Below are positions 15,735-25,400 of a stretch of DNA of 48,342 bases, piece after piece. Numbering within the stretch: position 1 is the first letter of the stretch; each line of letters begins with the position of its first letter. The position numbers and the translations under genes were made by a program. The stretch lies in NCBI GenBank assembly GCA_016840515.1, contig JAEOSF010000023.1:1-48342 (forward strand), written 5' to 3'. The notes beneath the pieces were generated by a model. The model worked only from the letters and a program-made list of their open reading frames with translations. It was not told where the DNA came from and made no database searches. The stretch is from Candidatus Borrarchaeum yapensis (GTDB lineage: Archaea > Asgardarchaeota > Sifarchaeia > Borrarchaeales > Borrarchaeaceae).

Positions 15735-16589
15735 CTAAAAATCCCCCAATACATATCCTACGATTTCTCGTATAACTTCTTCAACCGATTTCTCTAATCC
15801 GTCCTCAAGTTCGATCTTGGTTGCCAACGCCATAATTGCGCTGCTTACCCAATCTTCATACGTTGGGGAGTCATAAAATCGAATAATGTTTGCGAGATCT
15901 ATAGCTCCTCTTACTGAGGACCCTCGTCGAAGGTCAGCATAGCCTCTTGTAGTACGCACAATTGCGACTACTTTTTTGATGGTATCTTCATCTTCACATT
16001 GGGATTGGAGTTTAACAATTCTTCTTTCTTCCTCTTCATCTTGGAAGTCCAGTCCTATAAAAACAAACCTATCTCTTAGTGCCTCACAGAGAGAGGTCGT
16101 CCCAATAAATTCTTCAGGATTTTGAGTCGCAATTATCTGAAACCCATTTTTCCCGTTGACAACACCGAGTTTAGGAATAATAATTTGCCGTTCATCAAGA
16201 GCAGGTAAAAGCACGTTTTGCGTGCCCTCTGGAAGTCTATTAGCTTCGTTGATAAACAAGATTGCTCCCGTTTGCATAGCTTCAGTTAAAGGACCAGGTA
16301 CAAAAGAATTCCACGTCCATCCTTCTTTAACAACTAATGGAGGGTCGAATACACCAGTCATCTTTGTCTCTGTAAAACGTTCGTCTCCGTCAACGCGCAA
16401 GAAATCTTTGTTGAAATGTGACGCCACAGCCTTTGCTAAAGTTGTTTTTCCCACTCCAACTGACCCTTCAATAAGTGCGTGCTGTCCGGCAAGATGAGCT
16501 ATAACCACCTTTTTGAGTTCTTGTTCTCTTCCAACGATATCATAATTGCTTTGGATCTCTTGGACGATATCGTTAACACTTTCATTCAT
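15735..16589 (-). CDS. MoxR-family AAA+ ATPase
   Basis: The 284-residue MoxR-type AAA+ ATPase has Walker A GSVGVGKTT, Walker B ILFINEANR, sensor 1 IIATQNPEE, the arginine-finger region ALRDRF and sensor 2 LRRGSSVRG. The N in the Walker B (INEANR) is typical of MoxR. It acts as a hexameric remodelling ATPase, usually together with the VWA protein encoded next to it, loading cofactors or maturing enzyme complexes. The client is unknown here. ATG 16589 has AGGTGA 9 bases upstream. The stop TAG (15735-15737) overlaps the open frame of the downstream VWA gene. Confidence 0.9.
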   Translation of the reverse strand: MNESVNDIVQEIQSNYDIVGREQELKKVVIAHLAGQHALIEGSVGVGKTTLAKAVASHFNKDFLRVDGDERFTETKMTGVFDPPLVVKEGWTWNSFVPGPLTEAMQTGAILFINEANRLPEGTQNVLLPALDERQIIIPKLGVVNGKNGFQIIATQNPEEFIGTTSLCEALRDRFVFIGLDFQDEEEERRIVKLQSQCEDEDTIKKVVAIVRTTRGYADLRRGSSVRGAIDLANIIRFYDSPTYEDWVSSAIMALATKIELEDGLEKSVEEVIREIVGYVLGDF

Positions 16590-16810
16590 TTTTTTATTTC
16601 ACCTAAGCTGTATGAAATTCATAATGTCATAAAATTCTTACAATTATGGTTATTACAGTAGAGTTCCACATTTTTGTAACGGGACGGATTAAAAACATTT
16701 TGCTTTATTCGAAAAACGTTTCTTAGTATCCAATTTTTCCCTGAAAAGAAACATACCTGATTTAACTTACAAAAGAGACTATCTTATGTCTGTATTTAAC
16801 AAAGATTTGA

Positions 16811-17392
16811 CTAAGAAGATGAAGTACCATTCTCAATTGAGCGTCTTAATTTTTTCAGTTTTTCCTCAAGTGTCGTTACCATTTGTTCGTTTTGTTGATA
16901 ATTTAAAACCTTACCACAAGTTGGACATTTAAATGAATTTTCAACAGCTTGATTGAATGTACAACGAGGGCAGGTTGGTGTCGAGCATTCAAAAAACATA
17001 TTCATTCGCTCGTATGAGAGCCGATCTTCAAGTATTTTTAGCACTTGTCTCTTTCGTTTCAGTAATAGTTCTTTTACGCGGTCAGGAACCAATTTCCAAT
17101 AATATACGAACCATCCAGTATTCTGATCTCGCGTTCGCCTATACGCAGCTAACTGATTATCATACAATTTATAGAGGATTTTCCTAACAACGTTTAATCT
17201 GAGTTCAGTTTCTGAAGCAATTTGTTCATCTGTTATTTCTTTTTCTTCAGATAAGATCTCGATTATCTGGAGTGCATCATTGCCTCCGATTTCTTCTACG
17301 AAGGTATTAAGTATATCTTGGTGCTTTGTTTCTTGCTGGATCTTCGATTCCTCCTTGAAGCGGTAGCTAAACCGCCTTTTTTCTGGACGCAA
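16811..17392 (-). CDS. tfe: Transcription initiation factor E, alpha subunit
   Basis: The 193-residue protein has an N-terminal winged helix (about 25-110: GGNDALQIIEILSEEKEITDEQIASETEL, read in pieces, then VRKILYKLYDNQLAAYRRTRD) and a C-terminal zinc ribbon (PTCPRC...FKCPTCGKVL). These are the two domains of archaeal TFE-alpha, which stabilises the open promoter complex. A TTG at 17392 is the only start that keeps the frame. An ATG at 17404, nicely spaced from AAGGAAAG, runs into a stop after 11 codons but would enter the tfe frame if one A were missing from the A6 run near 17380. A sequencing error or slippage is therefore possible. The partner TFE-beta is encoded at 21017. Confidence 0.9.
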   Translation of the reverse strand: MRPEKRRFSYRFKEESKIQQETKHQDILNTFVEEIGGNDALQIIEILSEEKEITDEQIASETELRLNVVRKILYKLYDNQLAAYRRTRDQNTGWFVYYWKLVPDRVKELLLKRKRQVLKILEDRLSYERMNMFFECSTPTCPRCTFNQAVENSFKCPTCGKVLNYQQNEQMVTTLEEKLKKLRRSIENGTSSS

Positions 17393-17582
17393 TGAACGCC
17401 ATGTGGCTTTCCTTGAAATACCCCCATCTCATAATATAGGACGTCAAAGTTTAAATGTTTTTTAATAGGAGTAATTTCACTACTGTAATGATCTATCAGG
17501 ACAATTAGGTCGTCTCATATCTTTAATTGTCGTTAACAAATAGGATGTCTCTTAAAGTTCAGCGAGTATATCTTTTCTTTTG

Positions 17583-18125
17583 TCAAGAATTGCACTCTGT
17601 CACACGTTTACCTCGTTCACTCGGAATAATTTTCAATTTAGCACCCTTAAATTGCATACCCCCTTCAACAGCGTTTCCTTCGAATAATCGATCCAAAAAA
17701 ATGCAAAGGGCTGCGATTTCAGAATGTGGCTGATTCGTAACAGCAACATTATACTCCGATATCTGATAAATCTCTCCAGGTACCTTTTCTGAACCTACAA
17801 TGATTAGCTTTTTCTTTGGTGATTGCTTTATCCTTTCGATAACTTCAGGAAGTGGAAGCCCGTACATTGTTAAATGAATAATCTCTCCTCCCTCATTTTG
17901 CCATCTTTCGATTATATCACTCCATGAACTTCCCATTTCGACAAAGAATGATCCTCCGAATCGTTCTACAACTCCCTCTATATTAACTTTGAGTTCTTTA
18001 TCAGTTGTATCGAAGAATATCCCATCTGCTCCAAATGCTCTGGCAACAAGCGCCGTATGTGTGCTAACTCGCTTATCACGTGCAGGGCGATGACCATATC
18101 GTAAAATTGCAACCTTCTTCAACAA
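17583..18125 (-). CDS. trm56: tRNA (cytidine(56)-2'-O)-methyltransferase
   Basis: The 180-residue SPOUT methyltransferase is recognised from its N-terminal block (LRYGHRPARDKRVSTHTALVARAFGA) and the central HLTMYGLPLPEVI. The SPOUT knot segment is IIVGSEKVPGEIYQISEYNVAVTNQPHSEIAALCIFLDR, read in pieces. The enzyme 2'-O-methylates C56 in the T-loop of archaeal tRNAs using SAM. The length is normal for the family. TTG 18125, behind AGAAGGGAT, is the start. The gene is divergent from trm1, another tRNA methyltransferase, with about 97 bp of shared promoter DNA. Confidence 0.92.
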   Translation of the reverse strand: MLKKVAILRYGHRPARDKRVSTHTALVARAFGADGIFFDTTDKELKVNIEGVVERFGGSFFVEMGSSWSDIIERWQNEGGEIIHLTMYGLPLPEVIERIKQSPKKKLIIVGSEKVPGEIYQISEYNVAVTNQPHSEIAALCIFLDRLFEGNAVEGGMQFKGAKLKIIPSERGKRVTECNS

Positions 18126-18222
18126 ATTTATCCCTTCTAACAGAGTATTAAGACCGATCTAATAATATTTTTAAGATATGCATTCTAAGTTAAACAAATG
18201 CAAACAAAAGTGTGAAACCTGA

Positions 18223-19440
18223 ATGACGCCTGTTAGTAAAGGAGAAAGAATAACATTTCCATTACGTAAAATTACTGAAGGAAGAGTCTCATTCTATATA
18301 CCAGATACCGCAGAAAAGGATACAAATTTTGTAAAGACACCTGTTTTTTATAATCCATTAATGGAATTGAATAGGGATATATCACTACTAGCAGTTCAGG
18401 TATTTCAAGAAGAAAAACAACGCCAAATTCGGTTCTGTGAACCATTAACGGGTTGTGGAGTTCGGGGTATTCGAATTGCATTAGAAATTCCTGATATTCA
18501 ACAAATATATCTTAATGACAAAAACAAGTTTGCATACGAACTGACAAGAGAGAACATAAGAGTAAATGAATTGCAAGAGAGAGTTTTTGTATCAAATGAA
18601 GATGCGAACCTCTTTTTAGAAAAGCACGCTACAAATGGATATCGCTTTGACGTTATTGATATCGATCCTTTCGGAACACCAGTAAAAATCATAGACTCTT
18701 CTGTCCGTGCACTAAGAAAAAAGAACAGTTTATTGTGTGCTACGGCAACCGATATGGCTCCGCTTTGTGGTGTCTATCCAGATGTAAGCCTTAGAAAATA
18801 TGGAGGATACTCCTTAAAGACGAAATATTGCCATGAAATCGCTGTTAGACTATTAGCAGGATGTATTATCAGAATTGCCGCACGATTTAGCATGGGCACT
18901 AAAGTGAGATTCGTTCATAGTACGGATCATTATATTCGCGTTTATGTTGAGGCAGATCATGGTGATAAAAAAGCAGATATCTCTTTGCAGGAATTAGGTT
19001 ACGTGTTACATTGTTTTTCATGTAGTTATAGAGAGCTTGTTAGAGGAATAACAAATCATCTCGTTCAGTTTTGTCCTAATTGTAATTCAGTTGTATCAAT
19101 CGGTGGACCTTTATTTGCGGGTAAATTGTTCGATAAATCGTTTTGTGTAAGAATGAAAAGTGAAGCTGAGAAAAGACAGTTTGGTGAAGCAAGAAAACGT
19201 GTTACACGCCTTTTAGATAGGATTATCGAAGAAGCAGACGGTCCTCCTCTATATTATGATGTTCATTCATTATGCGACGAATTATCCATTCGAGTTCCAA
19301 AAATAGAGCATGTAATGACCGATTTAGAGAAAAAGGGTTTAAAGGTGACAAGAACGCATTTCAAGCCTACTGCGCTTCGTACTGATGCCAGTGTAGAAGA
19401 TATTAAAGGTGTATTACTGAAATGCGTGAAAATCGAATGA
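18223..19440 (+). CDS. trm1: tRNA (guanine(26)-N2)-dimethyltransferase
   Basis: The 405-residue Trm1 has an N-terminal EGRVSFYIP, a SAM-binding motif (FCEPLTGCGVRGIRIALE), the catalytic DIDPFGTP (a D-P-F-G variant of the DPPY-like motif) and LLCATATDMAPLCG. The zinc/C-terminal region has paired cysteines (HCFSCSYRE...FCPNCNSV). It dimethylates G26 of tRNA. ATG 18223 has no ribosome site, consistent with a leaderless or near-leaderless transcript. It converges on an unknown gene, with only 6 bp between the stops. Confidence 0.93.
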   Translation: MTPVSKGERITFPLRKITEGRVSFYIPDTAEKDTNFVKTPVFYNPLMELNRDISLLAVQVFQEEKQRQIRFCEPLTGCGVRGIRIALEIPDIQQIYLNDKNKFAYELTRENIRVNELQERVFVSNEDANLFLEKHATNGYRFDVIDIDPFGTPVKIIDSSVRALRKKNSLLCATATDMAPLCGVYPDVSLRKYGGYSLKTKYCHEIAVRLLAGCIIRIAARFSMGTKVRFVHSTDHYIRVYVEADHGDKKADISLQELGYVLHCFSCSYRELVRGITNHLVQFCPNCNSVVSIGGPLFAGKLFDKSFCVRMKSEAEKRQFGEARKRVTRLLDRIIEEADGPPLYYDVHSLCDELSIRVPKIEHVMTDLEKKGLKVTRTHFKPTALRTDASVEDIKGVLLKCVKIE

Positions 19441-19446
19441 CGCCTG

Positions 19447-20352
19447 TCATTGAAGTAACTTAAGAAGTTCTTCACTAATTTCTTTAGCCTTTGAAATATC
19501 CTTTGTAAGATCAATAGTATTTCTTAAAGTAATTGAATCAAAAGTGATTTCCTTAATATCTTCCTGGTATTCTTGCACAATATCTTTTAGAGTTTCTAGT
19601 TTTGGATGTGATAAAAAGAATATTGGGAACAGTTTTTTTCCAATTTCGAATCCATTTTGTGTAACTAATGCTGTGAATTTTTCATCTGCGTCCTTTGGGC
19701 TCATTTTTTTTCCCCAAACGAGACGCGCCATTATATACAGTTCGCCTGTAGTTTGGAGTCTTGGCTGAAGAAGCGTCATTTCTGATGACTTAGCACGTTC
19801 TACGAGTTCTCCCCATTCCCCAATCTGATATGGGATATAAATTATCCAGTCCCCTTTAAATTTCAGTTCTACTTCAACTTGGAGTTCTTGAAACACTACG
19901 AAACCACGTGAGAGATTTATGCGGGTCAGTCGAAAATCATGTTCAGAAAGAACATTGGCATGTTTTTCGCATCGTATTGGCCATAGATGACCTGAGGGTA
20001 TCTTAAAGAAGAAGTGCAGCATAACTGATTGAAAGCCCAATATTACCTTATGAATTTGAGAAATTGGAATGTGATATGCTTCCAGCATTTGCCGAGCATT
20101 GCACTTTGGAAATGTATGTGAACAATAACGAACATAACTAATATTAAGATCCAGATTTTTGTTAACTTGCTCTACTTTAGAATACAACCGCTCATGATCG
20201 TCAAATAAAAGGTTTCTACATAAACCAGCTAGTAAAGAGAGATCTATCAAATCACTAGATTCATGCTCATAAATTATTATGTCATCTACTGCACGTTGGT
20301 AAAAATCAGAGTACATCTTTGCCTTGACATTTTCAAGAATATTTAGAGTCAT
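19447..20352 (-). CDS. Hypothetical protein, 301 aa
   Basis: This soluble protein is not recognised. It starts MTLNILENVKAKMYSDFYQRAVDDIIIYE and has a mixed alpha/beta composition. It contains one short cysteine/histidine patch (RYCSHTFPKCNARQM) and a beta-rich middle (LTRINLSRGFVVFQELQVEVELKF, in pieces). The C-terminal helices end in ISEELLKLLQ. The start ATG 20352 overlaps the end of rlmE by 20 bp, so the two genes are co-transcribed. Location next to rRNA and tRNA methyltransferase genes hints at RNA biology, but no motif supports a reaction. Confidence 0.75.
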   Translation of the reverse strand: MTLNILENVKAKMYSDFYQRAVDDIIIYEHESSDLIDLSLLAGLCRNLLFDDHERLYSKVEQVNKNLDLNISYVRYCSHTFPKCNARQMLEAYHIPISQIHKVILGFQSVMLHFFFKIPSGHLWPIRCEKHANVLSEHDFRLTRINLSRGFVVFQELQVEVELKFKGDWIIYIPYQIGEWGELVERAKSSEMTLLQPRLQTTGELYIMARLVWGKKMSPKDADEKFTALVTQNGFEIGKKLFPIFFLSHPKLETLKDIVQEYQEDIKEITFDSITLRNTIDLTKDISKAKEISEELLKLLQ

Positions 20353-20938
20353 AGTGACGACCAACTACATATATTTCAGAACTTCTTTTTCTCGAAGCAT
20401 CAGGCTTGCTTATCAAAACTTTCTCAAAGATTTTTTTCATTTTATCAATGAACTCTTTAAAAAACTCTCCTTGAAAAACCTTAACGATGAAGTTACCTCC
20501 CCTAATGAGAAATTGGTTACACAGCCCTAATGATATCTCAGCTAGATATATTTGGCGGGCATGATCGACCTCCCAGTTTCCGCTTACATTAGGGCTACAA
20601 TCGGAGGTTATTACATTAAAGCTAGGGTTATAATCTTTAATTTCAGTTATAGTATTTTCGTCCGTGATATCGCCTAAAATAAACTTCACCTGGGGAATCG
20701 GAGTTATAGGCTGTAAATCAACCCCTACAACTATTCCTTCACCCACAAGGTCTTTAATCGCTTTTAGCCAACCACCTGGAGCGGACCCTAAATCTAAAAC
20801 ACTGTCTCCTTTCGTTAGTAACTTGAATTTGTTATTTAGCTGGATAAGTTTGAAGGCAGCTCTTGAGCGGAGATTTTCTTTTTTAGCTTTTTTGTAATAA
20901 AAATCCTTTTTTCTTTCGTTAAACCACCTCTTACCCAT
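20333..20938 (-). CDS. rlmE: 23S rRNA 2'-O-ribose methyltransferase, FtsJ/RrmJ family
   Basis: In this 201-residue FtsJ-fold enzyme, the SAM motif is VLDLGSAPGGWLKA, and the K-D-K-E catalytic tetrad is visible: Lys in SRAAFKL, Asp in TSDCSPNVSG, Lys in FIVKVFQG and Glu in SSEIYVVG. It methylates a ribose in the large-subunit rRNA A-loop. ATG 20938 has GAGGAG 9 bases upstream. It is first in a two-gene operon with the overlapping hypothetical gene at 19447. Confidence 0.92.
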   Translation of the reverse strand: MGKRWFNERKKDFYYKKAKKENLRSRAAFKLIQLNNKFKLLTKGDSVLDLGSAPGGWLKAIKDLVGEGIVVGVDLQPITPIPQVKFILGDITDENTITEIKDYNPSFNVITSDCSPNVSGNWEVDHARQIYLAEISLGLCNQFLIRGGNFIVKVFQGEFFKEFIDKMKKIFEKVLISKPDASRKRSSEIYVVGRHYDSKYS

Positions 20939-21016
20939 CGAACAATGCTCCTCAATTAATTCATAGTTTAATGATAAAAAATACCTCTGTTTATATTCCC
21001 TTCCCTTATTAAACGT

Positions 21017-21424
21017 CTATGACGATGCATTATTTAAAGAAGTTTTCGCGAGTTTTAGAAGCCAGTGATCTAAACGGATACAATAAACGGGCGATATTGA
21101 TTGTAGATCTCCACATCTCGCCAAATCACCGCATGTAAAACAGGGACACCCCTCAAGAGTATTTTCAGATCCAACTTTCGAGGTACTTGAGGTTTTTGCA
21201 ATAAGCCTGAAGCTCCATCTTCCATCCACAAGTTCCTTTTTTCTGTTAATTAGACCTTGTTTTTCTAAGCGTACAGCTAGTCTTGAACCTTCTCGGCTTG
21301 TAGTTTCCAGTTTTTTCCAAAGATCTGATTGCAATATACCTTGCACTCCTGTATTAAGAATAATCTTCATTGCATTATCTTCCAAAGCAGTCACTCTTGT
21401 CTTTCTCCTAAACTCTAGTGTCAT
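21017..21424 (-). CDS. TFE-beta (RPC34/RPC39-like) transcription factor with Fe-S cysteines
   Basis: This 135-residue protein has a winged-helix domain (AMKIILNTGVQGILQSDLWKKL...GSRLAVRLEKQGLINRKK). The C-terminal cysteine cluster is GCPCFTCGDLARCGDLQSISPVYC (in pieces), ending IRLDHWLLKL. The C-x-C-x2-C...ISPxxC-x-xxxxWL arrangement matches the cubane-binding C-terminus of human RPC39 and archaeal TFE-beta. TFE-beta pairs with TFE-alpha to help open promoters. The gene is 3.6 kb from the tfe-alpha gene on the same strand. No ribosome site precedes ATG 21424, so it may be leaderless. A stand-alone Fe-S regulator is the alternative. Confidence 0.8.
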   Translation of the reverse strand: MTLEFRRKTRVTALEDNAMKIILNTGVQGILQSDLWKKLETTSREGSRLAVRLEKQGLINRKKELVDGRWSFRLIAKTSSTSKVGSENTLEGCPCFTCGDLARCGDLQSISPVYCIRLDHWLLKLAKTSLNNASS

Positions 21425-21652
21425 TGATTAATTGTATCATTTCAGTTCTTGTATTGGTTCAACTGGATATATAATGGAGATCTAATTATTCTCAAATATT
21501 CTTAAGCTCAATTCTATGTAGTATGTAAGTTCTAACATTTAAAGTATTGTTAATTGGGTAATGCGCGGCATTTTTTATTCTAAAAAATAAAGGGATTCAT
21601 GCGTTTGCCTTGCAGTGATCTGATTTTAATTGATCTTCTAAAAGAAAGTTCT

Positions 21653-22342
21653 TTATAAATCTAGCATATTGTTGGCTTCTTCTTTGTTTTTATCCTGGCG
21701 TCCCTTTTTCTCTAACAACCTCTTGATATGTCTCATCCTAACAAAAGATTCCCTTTCACGTTCTTCTAGGTACTGTTCAATGAAATTGATTGTTGTTGCA
21801 AGACGCGGGATAATTACATAATTCAAGGCATTAACCCGACGTTTAGTGCTGATAATCTCATCGGCTAACCGTTCCATTGTTGCAATGACTTGGGCGTAGC
21901 TGCAGATCTTTTCAAGAATCTTCTGGAAAAGGGTCACTGATTCGTCTAGCGTTGTCGGTGTGTCTATAAATCCGTAAAAGGGTATTTTTTCATTACCTTC
22001 GCGTTTTTTCTCAAGATGTAAAACAGGGACCCGGACTCCCATTAGATTTCTTGTTTCAACTTCTATTTTGAACAAAGATGGTGCTATTGCAGAGATTTCT
22101 TTGAGCCTCAGCGCCCCTAAAACCATTTTAGTTTCTTTTAACGAAGTAAATGCTCTTGAAACCATTTCAGAGAGTTCTGTTCGTACTGTTTTGACGTCTT
22201 CTAGAATCGCAAAGAATTCGAGGATCAACGCATCCATTTTTTCACTCAAAAGTCCGTGACCTTTCACGGCAAGTGACTGTCGGTCTTTTAAAGACAATAA
22301 TTCCATTCTTGTGGGTCGGATGCCCGCCATAAGTTCACTCAT
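21653..22342 (-). CDS. atpD: A-type ATP synthase subunit D
   Basis: This 229-residue central-stalk subunit begins with the family hallmark IRPTRMELLSLKDRQSLAVKGHGLLSEKMD (in pieces). It ends with the long C-terminal helix RRVNALNYVIIPRLATTINFIEQYLEERERE, giving the coiled-coil rotor shaft. It couples rotation in the A1 head to the membrane ring. ATG 22342 lies a few bases behind GGAGGAAAAG. It directly follows atpB (60 bp) and is the last gene of the operon in this window. Subunit A would be expected upstream of B but is absent, since a divergent PUA gene lies there. Confidence 0.95.
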   Translation of the reverse strand: MSELMAGIRPTRMELLSLKDRQSLAVKGHGLLSEKMDALILEFFAILEDVKTVRTELSEMVSRAFTSLKETKMVLGALRLKEISAIAPSLFKIEVETRNLMGVRVPVLHLEKKREGNEKIPFYGFIDTPTTLDESVTLFQKILEKICSYAQVIATMERLADEIISTKRRVNALNYVIIPRLATTINFIEQYLEERERESFVRMRHIKRLLEKKGRQDKNKEEANNMLDL

Positions 22343-22402
22343 TTACTTTTCCTCCGTGATCCTCATATAAAGGAAAGAATATTGGTAAAGAATATCTTAT
22401 TC

Positions 22403-25400
22403 TTACTGCCCGCGATATGAAGGATGCCATTTTTTAATTGTATCAGGGTCGATCCTTTTGAGTTCTTTTTCGGGTAATTTTGTAAGAAGTTCCCAGCCAA
22501 TATCCAATGTCTCATCGATTGAGCGATCTTCATCCATCCGTTGGCTTGTGAATTCTCGTTCGAAGCGCTCACTGAACTCTAAGTATCTTTTATCTCTCTC
22601 TGTAAGCGCCTCTTCTCCTACTACTGCTACAAGTTCTCGCAGATCTCTTCCTTCAGAGTAGCCATAGTACAACTGGTCAGCAACTTCTCTGTGGTCTTCA
22701 CGTGTTAGTCCTTTTCCAATACCTTCTTTCATCAAGCGTGATAGTGAAGGTAAGACATCGATTGGTGGAAAAATACCTCTTCTATGTAGACCTCGATCCA
22801 CGTAAATCTGTCCCTCTGTTATATAGCCTGTTAAGTCGGGTATGGGGTGAGTTATGTCGTCATTCGGCATGGTAAGGATCGGCATTTGTGTTATTGTTCC
22901 TTTTCTTCCCGTAATACGTCCCGCTCGTTCATAGATTGATGCGAGATCGGTGTATAAGTATCCAGGATAACCTCTTCTAGCCGGAACTTCTTCCCGAGCA
23001 GCAGAAATCTCTCGTAAGCTTTCACAGTTAGAAACAACTAACCCGTTATCAGTAACGAATCGGTGAGTTTTATCGCGGAACCCTACTGCTTTGCGAGAAC
23101 CGAGTTCATTTCCGACCATTACCTCAGCCATGGTTACATCATAGACAAAATCCGAATCCGATTCTATTTCTTCAATTTCTATGATTTTGTCAAGAATAAA
23201 GTCACCACTGCCAAAACTCTCCATATCATGCAATTCGTTGATATCATGATGCCCGGGGTTACTAAAATAAACTTCTACAACTTTTTCTGCCATTTGTAAT
23301 AAATCAAAATTTCCCAGCCGTTTTTTACCACGTTCAATTTCACTAATCCGACTAGACGTGCCGAAGAAAGCCTGAGGTAGATCTAAATGCTCACGCGTCT
23401 TTTTAATCAACGAACCAGAGATTAATGGTGCTTTTTCGAAGTCTGTTGTTACATCAGGAGTTGATTCTAATTTTCTTGCTAATTCTTCGAGTTTTTTACT
23501 CTTTTCTGGATGTCTTGAGCTAATATTCTCAGTGAATTTTAGAACATCCCGTTTACCTCTAACTACTACATCATAAACTATACTTGTTCCTTTTTCGCTG
23601 GTTTTTATACTCGTTGTATCACGTCTTACTATTTTTGAGGCAATTCCAAGCCTCTTTAGCAGCAGTTGAATGTTTTTCGCCCTCTCTTTACTCTGCTCAG
23701 GAGGATAATTTGGTGCTATAGAATCTGGTAATTTACCTACAGCGAATTTTACTGCCTTCTCTTTACTGGGTACGGTTCCGTCACCATCAAAATATCCTTG
23801 CAAGAAGTTCGCAATGAGATTCTCGGGGAGTTTAAAAATGGGGTAATAGCATTCTTCATCCTTTACTCTACCTTTAACACCAAAAATCTCTATTAACCGC
23901 ATTAGGAATAAATTGCTGGTATCACACATCCAAACGCCGTTTTGGTTTTGTTGCAAAGACGGATCAAATGAAGGAATGTACTTTTGGACCAGTTTTTTGG
24001 TATTTTCAACAACATCTTTGATAATGTTGGCAAATCCGACTTTGTATGTATAACCTTTGAGGCTGCCATCTTTTCGTTTGTTTTCATAAATTCCAGCAGT
24101 TCCATCTGAAGCTATGAAACCAAGAACGTAGAAGAAATCATCAGTATAAAGATCAAAACCTTTTGCCAAATAAGTTCTTTTTTTACCTGCACCAATCTTA
24201 TCAATCTTAGATGAAAGCAATTTCCACTGGTCTCTATCCCAGGAGAGTTCTTTGCCTATTCTCCCCAGTTCGTCAACTGTGTATCTTCTTTTTTCATAGT
24301 TGTCAGTAATACAGCCGTATTTTACATCAAGTGATTCACAAGCTTTACCAAGGCCACCATATCTACTTTTTAATGCGTTATTTATGCTTTTACTTATATC
24401 TGCATCAGAAAAGGTAACGAAAAAAGGCTCTGGAGAACCTTGCAAAACTTCAAGCAATGTAGGTAGGTCTTCAGTATTAGCATCTACATCTAAGCGATTC
24501 ACGGAATAAATTTCTTGTCCTATTTCTAATTCCTCAGCAGGGATCATCCTCGGGCCTTTTATCGTGTCTACGAGTATTTTATGATCTCCAGTAACAATTA
24601 CTTCCCCACCTGAACGGGTTTTTATTACCAGAAGATTTCTTGGCGACGGAATTTTTTGCACATCAGTTACTGATCTATAGTTCAGTTTATAATTCATATC
24701 TAACGTAGCAACACGAATATCTTTTAAATCGAGACTACCTGCTTTAATTGCTTCAACAAACTCACCGATCGTAGTAATTGTTCCATCTTCTAGAAATATC
24801 CTTGACTTGCCGTGGAGACAGTAGTTAGTCATATCGGTAAGAATAACCAACACCTGATAATCTTGTTCATACGCGAGATACTCTGCACAAGTTAGTGCTA
24901 CACGTGGTGTGATTACACGCTCAACAGCAGGGTCATCAGCCAGATTCAGAAAGAGAGTAACACGTTCTAGTGCACCTGTCTCCTCAAAGTCTCTACGAAA
25001 GTAAGCTGCCTCTTCATAAGTAATACCCATGGCAGCGAAAACGATAGCAAACTCTTCCGCCTCTCCTAAAACCTTAGCTTGCCGTGCGATCTGAGCAGCA
25101 ACGCGGTTGTGCGGAAGCCCTGCACCTGAGAAAAGTGGCAGTTTTTGTCCACGAACGAGTGTATTTAATCCGTCTATTGTAGAAATGCCTGTTTGGATAA
25201 ACTCTCTTGGATAAGTTCGCGCTTCTGGGTTAATTGGAGCGCCTGTAATGTCGAAATGATCATCAGGAATAATCTTCGGACCACGATCTATCGGTTCTCC
25301 ACTTCCATCAAAAACACGTCCTAATATATCGGCAGAGACAGGAAGTTTGAGTGTTTCACCAAGAAATCTTACTGACGTTGCCGATGTGTCCAAGCCAGAT

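Noticed and set aside
18221..19447. The 13-mer GAATGACGCCTGT occurs at both the start and the end of trm1, suggesting a mobile or duplicated unit.
   Set aside because: In a window this long several chance 13-mer pairs are expected. The first copy is explained by the trm1 start codons, and no other similarity flanks them.
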